From an uncultured Lachnospiraceae bacterium (GTDB lineage: Bacteria > Bacillota > Clostridia > Lachnospirales > Lachnospiraceae): a stretch of DNA of 64,000 nt. Shown here piece by piece: positions 16,674-24,491 of the stretch. A model generated the notes under the pieces. The model did not search any database. It was not told where the DNA came from and was given only the letters and a program-made list of their open reading frames with translations. The position numbers and the translations under genes were made by a program. The stretch spans positions 62,001 through 126,000 of the forward strand of contig CAJUCN010000007.1 of assembly GCA_910585005.1 (NCBI GenBank), given 5' to 3'. Position 1 is the first letter of the stretch. Every line of letters begins with the position of its first letter.

Positions 16674-18401
16674 ATGAAATACAAAAATATATATGAGGGG
16701 CGGTTTTTAAGCCGTCCCAATCGTTTTATCGCATATGTGGATATAGGTGGGCAGCGGGAGAAGGTTCATGTGAAAAATACGGGGAGGTGCAGGGAGCTGC
16801 TTACCGGCCATGCCCAGGTATTTTTGGAAAAAAGTGAGAATGCCGGACGGAGCACAGGGTTTGACCTGGTGGCGGTAAGAAAGGGTGGGAGGATCATCAA
16901 TATGGATTCCCAGGCGCCGAATAAGGCGGTGGAGGAATGGCTGAAACAGGGAGGCTTGTTTGGTGAGACAAAGCTGATCCGGCCGGAGACTGTTTATGGG
17001 GATTCCCGTTTTGATTTTTATGTGGAGACCCCGGAAGATAACATTTTTATTGAGGTGAAGGGAGTGACTTTGGAACAGGAGGATGTAGTATTGTTTCCTG
17101 ATGCTCCATCAGAACGTGCCGTCAAACATGTCCGGGAATTGGCAAAGATAACGAGACAAGGATACAAAGCGTATGTGATTTTCGTGATACAAATGGAAGG
17201 GGTGAAGTATTTTACTCCCAATACAACGACCCATCCGGAATTTGCAAGCGCTCTCCTGGAAGCAAGAAATGCGGGCGTATCGGTGCTGGCCTATGATTGC
17301 CGGGTGACGAAAGAATCTATGAGCATTAACCGCCCTGTTCCCGTCATTCTTTCCGTGCTCGACAGGATTGCGGTACCGCTGCTTGACTGGTATGATAACG
17401 GGCGCAGGATCCTTCCCTGGAGGGAAGATCCGTCCCCCTACCATGTCTGGGTATCGGAAATCATGCTTCAGCAGACCAGGGTAGAGGCGGTCAAGCCTTA
17501 TTATGACCGTTTTATGAAAGCGCTTCCCGATGTGGAGGATCTTGCCAGGGCTGGGGAAGAAGAACTATTAAAACTATGGGAAGGCCTTGGATATTATAAT
17601 CGTGTCAGGAATTTAGGGAAAGCGGCGAAGATGATCATGGAGGAGTATCAGGGAAAGGTGCCGGAGGAATATGAGGAACTGGTGAGACTGCCAGGGATCG
17701 GAAGTTATACGGCAGGAGCGGTCTGTTCTATTGCATACGGGAAAAGAGTCCCGGCAGTGGACGGAAATGTGCTCCGCGTGCTGGCAAGGCTTTGCTGTGA
17801 TGAACGGGATATTACACAGCAGTCTGTGCGTAAACAGGTTGAGGAGGAACTAAAGCCGGTCATTCCTCCGCACCGTGCAGGGGATTTTAACCAGGCCCTT
17901 ATGGAACTTGGCGCAACAGTCTGTGTGCCCAACGGAAGTCCGCACTGCACGAGGTGTCCATGGGAAATGCTTTGCCAGGCGCACCTTGCCGGCCAGGAGC
18001 AGAAGTATCCCCGGAAAACGCCGAAAAAACCACGGACGATAGAAGAAAAGACCGTCCTGGTTATTAAAGACGCGAGCAGAACGGCGCTCCAGAAGCGGGA
18101 ATCTTCCGGGCTTTTAGCAGGAATGTATGAATTTCCAAGCCTTCCGGGGAAATTATCTCAAAGACAGGTACTGTTATATCTGAAACAGAAAGGCATTTCG
18201 GTACTTAAGATTGAAAAGCTCAAAGAAAGCAAACATATTTTTACCCATAAAGAATGGCACATGGTTGGCTATGCCGTCCAGGTGGATGAGCTTGCTCCCA
18301 AACTGGGCGATGAGAAGATTTTATTTGTGGAAAAACATGAGGCAAAAGAAAAATATCCCATACCTTCAGCATATGCAGCCTATATGGAATTTTTTCTTTA
18401 G
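16674..18401 (+). CDS. mutY: SfsA-MutY fusion (nuclease-like domain joined to A/G-specific adenine glycosylase)
   Basis: A single frame of 575 residues. I choose the ATG at 16674 (MKYKNIYEGRFLSRPNRF, the usual SfsA beginning) after GGAGTGGGAG; an in-frame ATG at 16596 would add 26 residues. Residues about 1-222 are a complete SfsA domain (HVKNTGRCRELL, DFYVE, FIEVKGVTLE, FPDAPSERAVKH). Residues about 225-575 are MutY: EIMLQQTRVEAV with the catalytic Glu, GIGSYTAGAV helix-hairpin-helix, VDGNVLRVLAR with the catalytic Asp, an iron-sulfur Cys set spaced 7-2-5 rather than the usual 6-2-5, and a NUDIX-like C-terminal domain. MutY removes A opposite 8-oxoG. Both halves look intact. Confidence 0.93.
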   Translation: MKYKNIYEGRFLSRPNRFIAYVDIGGQREKVHVKNTGRCRELLTGHAQVFLEKSENAGRSTGFDLVAVRKGGRIINMDSQAPNKAVEEWLKQGGLFGETKLIRPETVYGDSRFDFYVETPEDNIFIEVKGVTLEQEDVVLFPDAPSERAVKHVRELAKITRQGYKAYVIFVIQMEGVKYFTPNTTTHPEFASALLEARNAGVSVLAYDCRVTKESMSINRPVPVILSVLDRIAVPLLDWYDNGRRILPWREDPSPYHVWVSEIMLQQTRVEAVKPYYDRFMKALPDVEDLARAGEEELLKLWEGLGYYNRVRNLGKAAKMIMEEYQGKVPEEYEELVRLPGIGSYTAGAVCSIAYGKRVPAVDGNVLRVLARLCCDERDITQQSVRKQVEEELKPVIPPHRAGDFNQALMELGATVCVPNGSPHCTRCPWEMLCQAHLAGQEQKYPRKTPKKPRTIEEKTVLVIKDASRTALQKRESSGLLAGMYEFPSLPGKLSQRQVLLYLKQKGISVLKIEKLKESKHIFTHKEWHMVGYAVQVDELAPKLGDEKILFVEKHEAKEKYPIPSAYAAYMEFFL

Positions 18402-18412
18402 AATTTCTTAAG

Positions 18413-18441
18413 TTGATTTGAATGATAAGCTGGGGTATATT
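18413..18441 (+). promoter_or_regulatory. Promoter of the glycosyltransferase gene
   Basis: TTGATT (18413-18418), a 17-bp spacer and TATATT (18436-18441), 33 bases before the ATG at 18474. Confidence 0.6.
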
Positions 18442-18473
18442 AGTGACAAGAGATTGTGAAAGAGGTGGAAAAT

Positions 18474-19499
18474 ATGAAGCTGTTGTCTTTTGCCGTACCT
18501 TGTTTTAATTCGGCAGCTTACATGGAAAAATGTGTAGATTCCCTTTTAAAAGGTGGGGAGGATGTTGAAATAATTATCGTAAATGACGGTTCCACAGATG
18601 AAACTGCTGAAATTGCAGAAAGGTATGTCAGTGAGCACCCTTCCATTGTAAAAGCCGTGCACAAAGAAAACGGCGGGCACGGGTCGGCGGTGAATGCAGG
18701 AATAGACCAGGCGTCAGGCCTTTACTTTAAAGTAGTGGACAGTGACGATTGGGTGAAGGAAGAGCCTTATATGCAGATATTGGATACGCTGAGAAACCTA
18801 ACAGGCGGCGAGAAGGCTTTGGACATGCTGATAAGCAACTTTGTCTACGAAAAGGTTGGCGAGAGAAGGCATAAGGTCATGCGCTATAAACATACACTGC
18901 CCATTGATGAAATGTTTACATGGGAAGATGTGAGGCATTTCCATAAGGGACAGTATCTGTTAATGCATTCAGTTATTTTCAGGACGAAGCTTCTTAGGGA
19001 ATGCGGCCTTAGGCTTCCGGAGCATACGTTTTATGTGGACAATCTGTATGTGTTTGAACCGTTGCCTTATGTGAGGAATATGTATTATCTGGATGTGAAT
19101 TTTTACCGTTATTATATTGGAAGGGAAGATCAGTCTGTCAATGAAAGCGTTATGATTGGAAGGATCGACCAGCAGATCAGGGTCAATAAACTTATGGTTG
19201 ACTATATGGCTGAAAAGAAAAACCAGATCCTGTCAAATAAAAAACTCTATACTTATATGTTGAGTTACTTGGATATCATCACCACAGTATCTTCTATCCT
19301 GCTGATCCGTTCTGGTACGGAAGAAAATCTGGAAAAGAAAAAGGAATTATGGAATTACTTAAAGAAAAAAGACTGGCTGCTTTACAGGAAATTAAGGTAC
19401 GGGCTTTTAGGAAATTGTACGAACCTGCCTGGCAGAAGCGGACGGATGATATCTGTGGAAGGGTATAAGATATGCAGACATTTTTTCAACTTTAATTAA
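18474..19499 (+). CDS. Family 2 glycosyltransferase
   Basis: A protein of 341 residues. The start at 18474 follows AGAGGTGG; an upstream in-frame GTG is less likely. It is a GT-A fold enzyme: LLSFAVPCFNSAAYMEKCVDSLL, then EIIIVNDGSTDET, NGGHGSAVNAGI, and the VVDSDDWV DxD-type metal site. Family members transfer sugars onto surface glycans or glycolipids. The membrane-lipid genes opposite (PAP2, lipid kinase) are consistent with an envelope role. Donor and acceptor are unknown. Confidence 0.88.
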   Translation: MKLLSFAVPCFNSAAYMEKCVDSLLKGGEDVEIIIVNDGSTDETAEIAERYVSEHPSIVKAVHKENGGHGSAVNAGIDQASGLYFKVVDSDDWVKEEPYMQILDTLRNLTGGEKALDMLISNFVYEKVGERRHKVMRYKHTLPIDEMFTWEDVRHFHKGQYLLMHSVIFRTKLLRECGLRLPEHTFYVDNLYVFEPLPYVRNMYYLDVNFYRYYIGREDQSVNESVMIGRIDQQIRVNKLMVDYMAEKKNQILSNKKLYTYMLSYLDIITTVSSILLIRSGTEENLEKKKELWNYLKKKDWLLYRKLRYGLLGNCTNLPGRSGRMISVEGYKICRHFFNFN

Positions 19500-19502
19500 T
19501 GA

Positions 19503-19528
19503 AAAGCGCCGCTTGGCAGCGGCGCTTT
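19503..19528. terminator. Bidirectional terminator between convergent genes
   Basis: AAAGCGCCGC (19503-19512) and GCGGCGCTTT (19519-19528) form a 10-bp stem with a 6-base loop. It serves the glycosyltransferase gene and the leftward PAP2 gene. Confidence 0.85.
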
Positions 19529-20201
19529 AAATATGTCTGATTCGTTGTTTCGCATTGGAACGGTATGTTTGGAAAACCGAAACAATATCTGCCTGATATA
19601 CGATTACATACATAACTGCCGCCATCACAAAGGCTGTCAGCACATCAAAGACAGAATGCTGTTTAATAAATACAGTGGAAAGGATAATGGATAGGCACAA
19701 AATAAATGAGCCTATATATACTGCCTTGTTTTTAGCAAGTTTCGGGTTATGGATGATTGCCAAATGAGCGCCAATGGAATTATACACATGGATACTGGGC
19801 CAAAGGTTTGTAGGCGTATCGGCACGGTATAGATGGGAGATCATTTGGGTAAAAATGTTTTCCCTGGGCATTATTTGAGGGCGAAGGTGATGCCCATTAG
19901 GCCAGAGTGTGGAAATTACAAGAAAGACGGTCATTCCCGTAAAAAGAAAGACGCATGTTCTGCAATATTCACGCTTATTTTTGAAAAAGCAGTAAAGCAC
20001 TGCCACCGAAACATAAGCAAACCACAAAAAGTAAGGGATCACAAAAGGTTCGCAAAAAGGAATGAAATCATCAATCCAAACATGGATAACCGTCTGGGGA
20101 TGGGTGACAGTTCTTTCAAGAAAAGCGAACCAAAGGCAATAAATAAGGGCATAAATAATAAGCGGTATGGCATGCTTATATTTTTCATAAAAATTTTTCA
20201 T
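19527..20201 (-). CDS. PAP2-family membrane phosphatase
   Basis: A protein of 224 residues with about six hydrophobic segments. The PAP2 signature is recognisable: GHHLRPQ (motif 1 remnant), PSIHVYNS (motif 2, PSxH) and STVFIKQHSVFDVL (motif 3 His and Asp, with Lys where Arg is usual). Such enzymes dephosphorylate phosphatidic acid, undecaprenyl-PP or inositol phospholipids in the membrane. It lies 10 bases after a diacylglycerol-kinase-like gene on the same strand, so the pair may interconvert lipid phosphates. Confidence 0.82.
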   Translation of the reverse strand: MKNFYEKYKHAIPLIIYALIYCLWFAFLERTVTHPQTVIHVWIDDFIPFCEPFVIPYFLWFAYVSVAVLYCFFKNKREYCRTCVFLFTGMTVFLVISTLWPNGHHLRPQIMPRENIFTQMISHLYRADTPTNLWPSIHVYNSIGAHLAIIHNPKLAKNKAVYIGSFILCLSIILSTVFIKQHSVFDVLTAFVMAAVMYVIVYQADIVSVFQTYRSNAKQRIRHI

Positions 20202-20211
20202 AATATCCTCA

Positions 20212-21186
20212 CTAATATAAAAACTTTAATTTTTCCTTTTCACAGATCAATGTGATGGAGTGACTCATAACGTTTACTTCTCCGTCAGTGTGCACCCAGA
20301 GGGGAGCGGAGGTTTCCAAATGGATTTTGGAAGCCGTATAGTGATCGATTCCCCGGAAACGGTAATGCTTTCCCATAAAAGCAGTGGGCAAAGCCAAAAG
20401 AACCAGCCACTTAGGGATGTCCCCAATGGCGCAGATGTCAAGCAGGCCGTCATGGAAATCTGCACTAGGACAGAACTTAAATCCACCGCCTTCGTACTGA
20501 TGGTTCATACATGCCACAAACAGAAATTTGGGTATGTGGATCTTCTGACCGTCATCAAGAGTAAAATCACATGTGATCTTTTGGGCTTTGATGAGCTGCT
20601 TTAGAGCAATGGTCAGATAGGTTAGTTTCCCAAGACCTATTTTATTCAGGATCTTCTTAAATTTAGAAGTCAATGCTTCCTGACATACCGCGGCATCGAA
20701 CCCGATACCGCTGCTGACGATAAAATATCTTTCATCTGCAGGTTCACTCATTGCCTGCCCCGGCAGGCGCCGGGCAACATGATTGTAGATTAGCCGTCCA
20801 ATATCCATCAAAACAGGCTTCTGGCAGGATAAGATTCTATCCAGGGCTTTGGATGGATCGGTAGGAAGTTTTAAATCCCTTGCCATATCGTTGCTGGAAC
20901 CGGTAGGAATATATCCTACTTCTACATGTTCAAAATCGCTGATCCCCTGCAAAGTTTCATTTAGGGTTCCATCGCCCCCAAGGACAATCAGCCTTAATGA
21001 CGTTCCGGATTCAGGCTTTAATAAAGAAGCAGACAGATTCCGAACTAACTTGATAACATGTCCTGCTTCTTGGGAGAAGAAAACCTTATATTCAATTTTT
21101 CGCTTCTTCAAAACCGGTTCTATCTGAGCCCAGATATGAGCCCCTTTTCCGGATTTTGAAGCAGGATTTACAATTATATAGTACAT
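20212..21186 (-). CDS. YegS/DagK-type lipid kinase
   Basis: A protein of 324 residues of the diacylglycerol-kinase catalytic family. The N-terminal part has YYIIVNPASKSGKG, then LIVLGGDGTLNETLQGI (nucleotide-binding GGDGT) and YIPTGSSNDMARDLKLP. The C-terminal beta-rich domain includes HTDGEVNVMS. It phosphorylates diacylglycerol or a related lipid at the membrane. It is the first gene of the pair with the PAP2 gene. Confidence 0.88.
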   Translation of the reverse strand: MYYIIVNPASKSGKGAHIWAQIEPVLKKRKIEYKVFFSQEAGHVIKLVRNLSASLLKPESGTSLRLIVLGGDGTLNETLQGISDFEHVEVGYIPTGSSNDMARDLKLPTDPSKALDRILSCQKPVLMDIGRLIYNHVARRLPGQAMSEPADERYFIVSSGIGFDAAVCQEALTSKFKKILNKIGLGKLTYLTIALKQLIKAQKITCDFTLDDGQKIHIPKFLFVACMNHQYEGGGFKFCPSADFHDGLLDICAIGDIPKWLVLLALPTAFMGKHYRFRGIDHYTASKIHLETSAPLWVHTDGEVNVMSHSITLICEKEKLKFLY

Positions 21187-21452
21187 GGCTGCAACCGTAC
21201 CTTATCTTTGGCGGCGGCAAAGATGCCGCTCTAAAAATCTTTTCCTATTGTAACAGCATTTTAATAAGTAGTAAAGTTTTTTTAAGCATGTTTCGTAAAT
21301 CTTAAGCTTTGCTTAAGAAAGTGATTATTTTCTAAGCCGCTCATTTATGGAAATGCCCTATTTTACGCTATTTTCTTTTTTGCAGTTATTGGAAAAATAT
21401 AGTGTTTTTTACTTCACTAGTGATAAGCCAGTAACAGGTTCATGACAAAAAG
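21187..21452. other. Intergenic region at the left border of the phage-like island
   Basis: No gene is seen. It holds AT-rich sequence and a short palindrome, CTTAAGC TTT GCTTAAG, at 21301-21317, part of which recurs at 25448. The lipid-kinase promoter should lie here on the minus strand but none stands out. Confidence 0.5.
21303..21315. repeat. Left copy of a 13-bp direct repeat flanking the phage-like island
   Basis: TAAGCTTTGCTTA is identical to 25448-25460. The two copies bracket the XRE-capsid-sigma gene block and nothing else. This could be an attachment-site core; it is short and palindromic, so it could also be chance. Confidence 0.4.
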
Positions 21453-21483
21453 AGCGCCTGAGACAAATTATTGTTCAGGTGCT
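21453..21483. terminator. Terminator of the XRE repressor gene
   Basis: AGCGCCTGA (21453-21461) pairs with TCAGGTGCT (21475-21483). On the minus strand it is followed by CTTTTTG, suiting the leftward repressor gene; the plus side also has a short T run. Confidence 0.65.
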
Positions 21484-21565
21484 TTTATCAGTTCCACGGC
21501 TGCCCTTAATTCTTCAATATCCTTTGACAGGTTTTGGCATATGATATTTCAATGTCCTTTGTGGG

Positions 21566-21967
21566 CTATTCTTCTTTTTTGGTGTAACGTGGTACTTCGG
21601 TTAGTTCTTCTATACGATTAAAAGCTTCTCTTTTCCCCTTTTCATTTAATAAAGAATAGGACAAAAGCATATTTTCTACATAAGGATCATCAAAAGCTTT
21701 CCCCGCTAGTTTGATTGCTTCACTTTGATTTAATAAGGCGTCAATTTCCTTTTCCCTTTTTTCTATATAATTTTCAGTTATAAAAATGTTCCAATCAACA
21801 TTTAATGCGTGGGCAATTTTTTGAATCGTTTCTATTTTAGGATTGACTTTTCCCGTTTCCCATTGTCCTATTTGCTGCTGGGATATTCCGCCTAATTTTT
21901 CCCCCAGTTCTTTTTGGGTCATATTTCTTTTTATTCGTATGCGTTTAATATTTTCGCCTGTAGTCAT
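21566..21967 (-). CDS. XRE-family (phage-type) transcriptional repressor
   Basis: A protein of 133 residues. The start at 21967 follows GAGGTGATAACA; the frame is open further upstream but crosses the promoter. Residues about 5-60 are an HTH_3 domain: IKRIRIKRNMTQKELGEKLG, then ISQQQIGQWETGKVNPKIET. The C-terminal part is helical, with no peptidase motif, so it is not a LexA/CI-type self-cleaving repressor. It is transcribed away from the capsid genes, with paired operator-like repeats between, the arrangement of a lysogeny switch. Confidence 0.83.
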   Translation of the reverse strand: MTTGENIKRIRIKRNMTQKELGEKLGGISQQQIGQWETGKVNPKIETIQKIAHALNVDWNIFITENYIEKREKEIDALLNQSEAIKLAGKAFDDPYVENMLLSYSLLNEKGKREAFNRIEELTEVPRYTKKEE

Positions 21968-21985
21968 TGTTATCACCTCAAAATA

Positions 21986-22014
21986 ACTATATCGTAAAAA
22001 GGATTTATTTACAA
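21986..22014 (-). promoter_or_regulatory. Leftward promoter of the XRE repressor
   Basis: On the minus strand TTGTAA (22014-22009), a 17-bp spacer and TATAGT (21991-21986), about 20 bases before the repressor ATG. Confidence 0.55.
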
Positions 22015-22034
22015 TAAAAAACTTGTTTTTTATA

Positions 22035-22090
22035 TTGACACAAGGAGAATATTGTTGTATATTCAATATAACACAAGAAAAGTATTGTGT
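22035..22090 (+). promoter_or_regulatory. Rightward promoter with two operator-like repeats
   Basis: TTGACA (22035-22040), a 17-bp spacer and TATATT (22058-22063). Two sites of the form ACACAA-N8-TTGTKK follow the same spacing: 22038-22057, between -35 and -10, and 22071-22090, at the start of transcription. They are 33 bp apart, about three helical turns. The divergent XRE protein is the obvious candidate to bind them and silence rightward transcription. Confidence 0.68.
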
Positions 22091-22184
22091 AAAGTAAAAG
22101 CTTAGAGGAAGGGAATACGAATGAAAAAGTATCGCCTGTAAGATTTAAAAGTGAAATATGCAGTTAGAAGAAAGGAGAGATAAA

Positions 22185-22337
22185 ATGTCAATCAAAATAA
22201 AAGTATCGTATGAGACGGAGGAGGAGCTTAAAGGAGTTCTGATGCTTCTTGCTCCTGTCAAAAGCTGGACAAGGGCGGCGAAGAAAAGCGGGAAGTTCTT
22301 CCGGGCATACATAACCATGGATCATGTGAAAAAGTGA
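22185..22337 (+). CDS. Small phage-type protein of 50 residues
   Basis: ATG at 22185 follows AAAGGAGAG. The product is MSIKIKVSYETEEELKGVLM and onward, with KSWTRAAKKSGKFFRAYITM near the end. It is basic and probably an alpha/beta miniprotein. I have seen similar short proteins in Clostridia phages but know no function. It is the first gene after the repressor-controlled promoter. Confidence 0.6.
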   Translation: MSIKIKVSYETEEELKGVLMLLAPVKSWTRAAKKSGKFFRAYITMDHVKK

Positions 22338-22439
22338 TTTTAGGTGAAGCTTTCTGCTGTATTTTGGCAGTAAATCCCTTTTTTTTGGATTGAAAAGATA
22401 TATCGGATGATAGGAAGTTCCCGAAAATTAAAAAAATAC

Positions 22440-22468
22440 TTGCATATTTGTTAGTGATCTGATATAAT
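22440..22468 (+). promoter_or_regulatory. Promoter of the scaffold-capsid operon
   Basis: TTGCAT (22440-22445), a 17-bp spacer and TATAAT (22463-22468). Transcription would start near 22475, giving a leader of about 165 bases before the scaffold gene. Confidence 0.65.
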
Positions 22469-22496
22469 CACAATATAGCAAATAGAACAAATGTGT

Positions 22497-22588
22497 ACCC
22501 TACCCCTTATTCTTCAGTGGGGTGGAAGCCTTTGAATTAATGGCGCGGTAATGGCTGATTATGGATATCAGTTATTATGGCGCTTTTT
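22497..22588 (+). promoter_or_regulatory. Structured leader with a terminator-like hairpin before the capsid operon
   Basis: A first hairpin pairs CTACCCC with GGGGTGG (about 22498-22533). A second, longer one (22543-22583) stacks GCGC/GCGC, TAAT/ATTA and CTGAT/ATCAG with two small internal loops, then TTTTT (22584-22588). The second reads as an intrinsic terminator between the promoter and the scaffold gene, so read-through would need antitermination or a weak stem. Confidence 0.5.
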
Positions 22589-22638
22589 CTGTTTGCCAGA
22601 ATATAGCCGCACGGGCGTAAAACGGAAAGGAAATAAGT

Positions 22639-23079
22639 ATGGACGATAACACGAAAAACACACAGGCATCAACGCAGCAGGACGGCGCACAGCAGCCGGA
22701 AAAGCTTTTCACGCAGACAGACGTTGACCGGATCATCAATGGCCGGATTGCACGGATGAAGCAGGACATGGACACCGCCGACCAATACAGGCGGGAGCGT
22801 GACGATGCCCGGAGGGAACTGGAACAATATAAGAATGACGCTTTCCTGACATCAAAGGGCATAAAGGACGCAGATAGGGATTATGTCACTTTTAAGGCTA
22901 CGCAGATGGTCGATGACAGTACCAGCTTTCAGCAGGCGGTTGAAAACTTTCTGAAAGAGAATCCCCGCTACACGGGCAGGGGTTACACGGTTGTTTCCAC
23001 CGGAAGCAGTGGTAACAGCGGATCTGGCGCCTTTTGTGCTGATGCGGATATCAGGAAAGCCATGGGATTGAAAGGATGA
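22639..23079 (+). CDS. Phage capsid scaffolding protein
   Basis: A protein of 146 residues after ACGGAAAGGAAATAAGT. The composition and layout suit a phage scaffold: polar N-terminus (TKNTQASTQQDGAQQPEKLF), TQTDVDRIINGRIARMKQDM, a charged coiled coil (YRRERDDARRELEQYKNDAF), then a Gly/Ser-rich tail and a short C-terminal helix that may contact the capsid. It lies six bases before the major capsid gene, its usual position. Confidence 0.8.
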   Translation: MDDNTKNTQASTQQDGAQQPEKLFTQTDVDRIINGRIARMKQDMDTADQYRRERDDARRELEQYKNDAFLTSKGIKDADRDYVTFKATQMVDDSTSFQQAVENFLKENPRYTGRGYTVVSTGSSGNSGSGAFCADADIRKAMGLKG

Positions 23080-23085
23080 TGAATT

Positions 23086-23925
23086 ATGGCTATTGATTTA
23101 GTTGAAAAATATCTGCCCTATGTGGACGAACTTTTCACAACGGAGAGCAAGAAAGAGTTGCTTACAAATAAGGATTTTGCCTTTAAGGGGGCGCACACGG
23201 TAAAAATTTATAAGATCAGCACCGGGAAAATGAATGACTATGGAAGGTCAGGGCCAAGTACAGGGAACTGGTCAAGATATGGTGAGGTAGAATCGCTTAA
23301 TGCCACCACCCAGACCTGCACACTGTCAAAAGATCGTTCTTTTACCTTTGCCATTGATGCACTGGACAGTGACGAGACAGGGGATTCTTTGGAAGCGGCT
23401 ACGGCGTTGGCAAGGCAGGTCAGGGAAGTGGTGATCCCGGAGGTAGACACTTATGTTTTTGGGGTTATGTGCAATCTGGCAGGGATAAAGCAGGCGCCGA
23501 AAGCGCTGACAAAAACAAATATCTATGAGGAGATCATTAACAGCAATAAACTTCTGGATGATGAACAGGTTCCCGAAACAGGGCGTATCCTTGTAGTGAC
23601 TCCTGCCACTTATCTGCTGATGAAGCAGTGCAAGGATATTACAATGGAGACTGACATGGGCAATGACATGAGGATACGGGGCGTAATTGCAAACCTTGAC
23701 GGGCTTACCGTCATGAAGATACCAGCCTCCAGGCTTCCGGAGAAATTCGGGTTCATGGTAGCTCATCCATGTGCAACGGTAGTGCCTACAAAGTTGGAAA
23801 GCTACATCACGCACCATAACCCGCCTGGGATCAATGGGGATCTGGTAGAGGGCCGTGTTGTGTATGATGCTTTCGTACTGGAAAACAAGGCAAAGGCTAT
23901 CTGCTACCAGGAGCTGGAAGCATAA
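23086..23925 (+). CDS. Phage major capsid protein
   Basis: A protein of 279 residues. It has features of a phage coat protein, probably of HK97 fold: an N-terminal LVEKYLPYVDELFTTESKKE region, TVKIYKISTGKMNDYGRSG, the long helix EAATALARQVREVVIPEVDTYVFGVMC, and GRILVVTPATYLLMKQCKD, which resembles a capsid A-domain strand-helix. Length fits a small capsid or an encapsulin, but a scaffold gene next door favours a phage origin. No protease, portal or terminase is nearby. The reading frame looks intact. Confidence 0.8.
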   Translation: MAIDLVEKYLPYVDELFTTESKKELLTNKDFAFKGAHTVKIYKISTGKMNDYGRSGPSTGNWSRYGEVESLNATTQTCTLSKDRSFTFAIDALDSDETGDSLEAATALARQVREVVIPEVDTYVFGVMCNLAGIKQAPKALTKTNIYEEIINSNKLLDDEQVPETGRILVVTPATYLLMKQCKDITMETDMGNDMRIRGVIANLDGLTVMKIPASRLPEKFGFMVAHPCATVVPTKLESYITHHNPPGINGDLVEGRVVYDAFVLENKAKAICYQELEA

Positions 23926-23976
23926 GGTTCAGGAAGGGGCTGCTAACGGCAGCCCTTAACCGATATGGGAGGGCTT

Positions 23977-24267
23977 ATGAATCGGGTTGACAGGTTGATT
24001 GCAAAGGCGAAAAAATTAGGTTTCGGAAATGGGGATGTATTCCTGATATCTGGTGAGACCGGGGGTTGGAAAGTGGGGGCGAAGGAATTTCCCGACCTGG
24101 AATCGGCAGAACAGTATGTCGATGCATTGATCGGGGATTCTGGCAATGATTTTACGGTTATCATCAATGACATTACCCCGGAATGCCTGAAAGGCTTGGA
24201 AAAGGAACGGTTGGAAAAAGAACGGTCAGGGAAAGAACAGTTCATGAGAATAGATGAGGACAGATAA
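23977..24267 (+). CDS. Small protein of the capsid operon, unknown function
   Basis: A protein of 96 residues. The ATG at 23977 is preferred over 23965 because GGGAGGG lies between them. A hairpin (GGGCTGC/GCAGCCC, 23937-23955) sits in the gap after the capsid gene but lacks a T run, so it may protect or partly terminate the capsid message. The product has an alpha/beta-like start (RVDRLIAKAKKLGF, VFLISGETGGWKVG, FTVIINDITPECL) and a Glu/Lys/Arg-rich tail. No family recognised. Confidence 0.62.
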   Translation: MNRVDRLIAKAKKLGFGNGDVFLISGETGGWKVGAKEFPDLESAEQYVDALIGDSGNDFTVIINDITPECLKGLEKERLEKERSGKEQFMRIDEDR

Positions 24268-24272
24268 TTACT

Positions 24273-24482
24273 ATGACACAGATCAGATTGAAAGCAAAAA
24301 CTCCTGCTGATATACGCCGTACCCTTACAAGGATAATAAATATGGTGGTGAATGGTCAGATGGACACCAAAACGGCAAATACGATTATAGTAGGGTGCAA
24401 TGCTGTATTATCTTCTATCCGGGTAGACGAGCAACAGCGTAAAATTGAGGAACTGGAAAAAATAATAAATAATATGGCTTGA
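24273..24482 (+). CDS. Small helical protein of the capsid operon, unknown function
   Basis: A protein of 69 residues starting at ATG 24273, five bases after the previous stop. It is predicted all-helical: ADIRRTLTRIINMVVNGQMD, TANTIIVGCNAVLSSIRVDE, then a coiled coil. It resembles small DNA-packaging or regulatory phage proteins only in style. The sigma-factor gene starts 9 bases later. Confidence 0.6.
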   Translation: MTQIRLKAKTPADIRRTLTRIINMVVNGQMDTKTANTIIVGCNAVLSSIRVDEQQRKIEELEKIINNMA

Positions 24483-24491
24483 GGATGGGTT

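Noticed and set aside
23086..23925. Encapsulin nanocompartment shell
   Set aside because: Length would fit, but a scaffold gene immediately upstream and a phage-type sigma factor downstream favour a phage capsid; no cargo-protein gene is adjacent.
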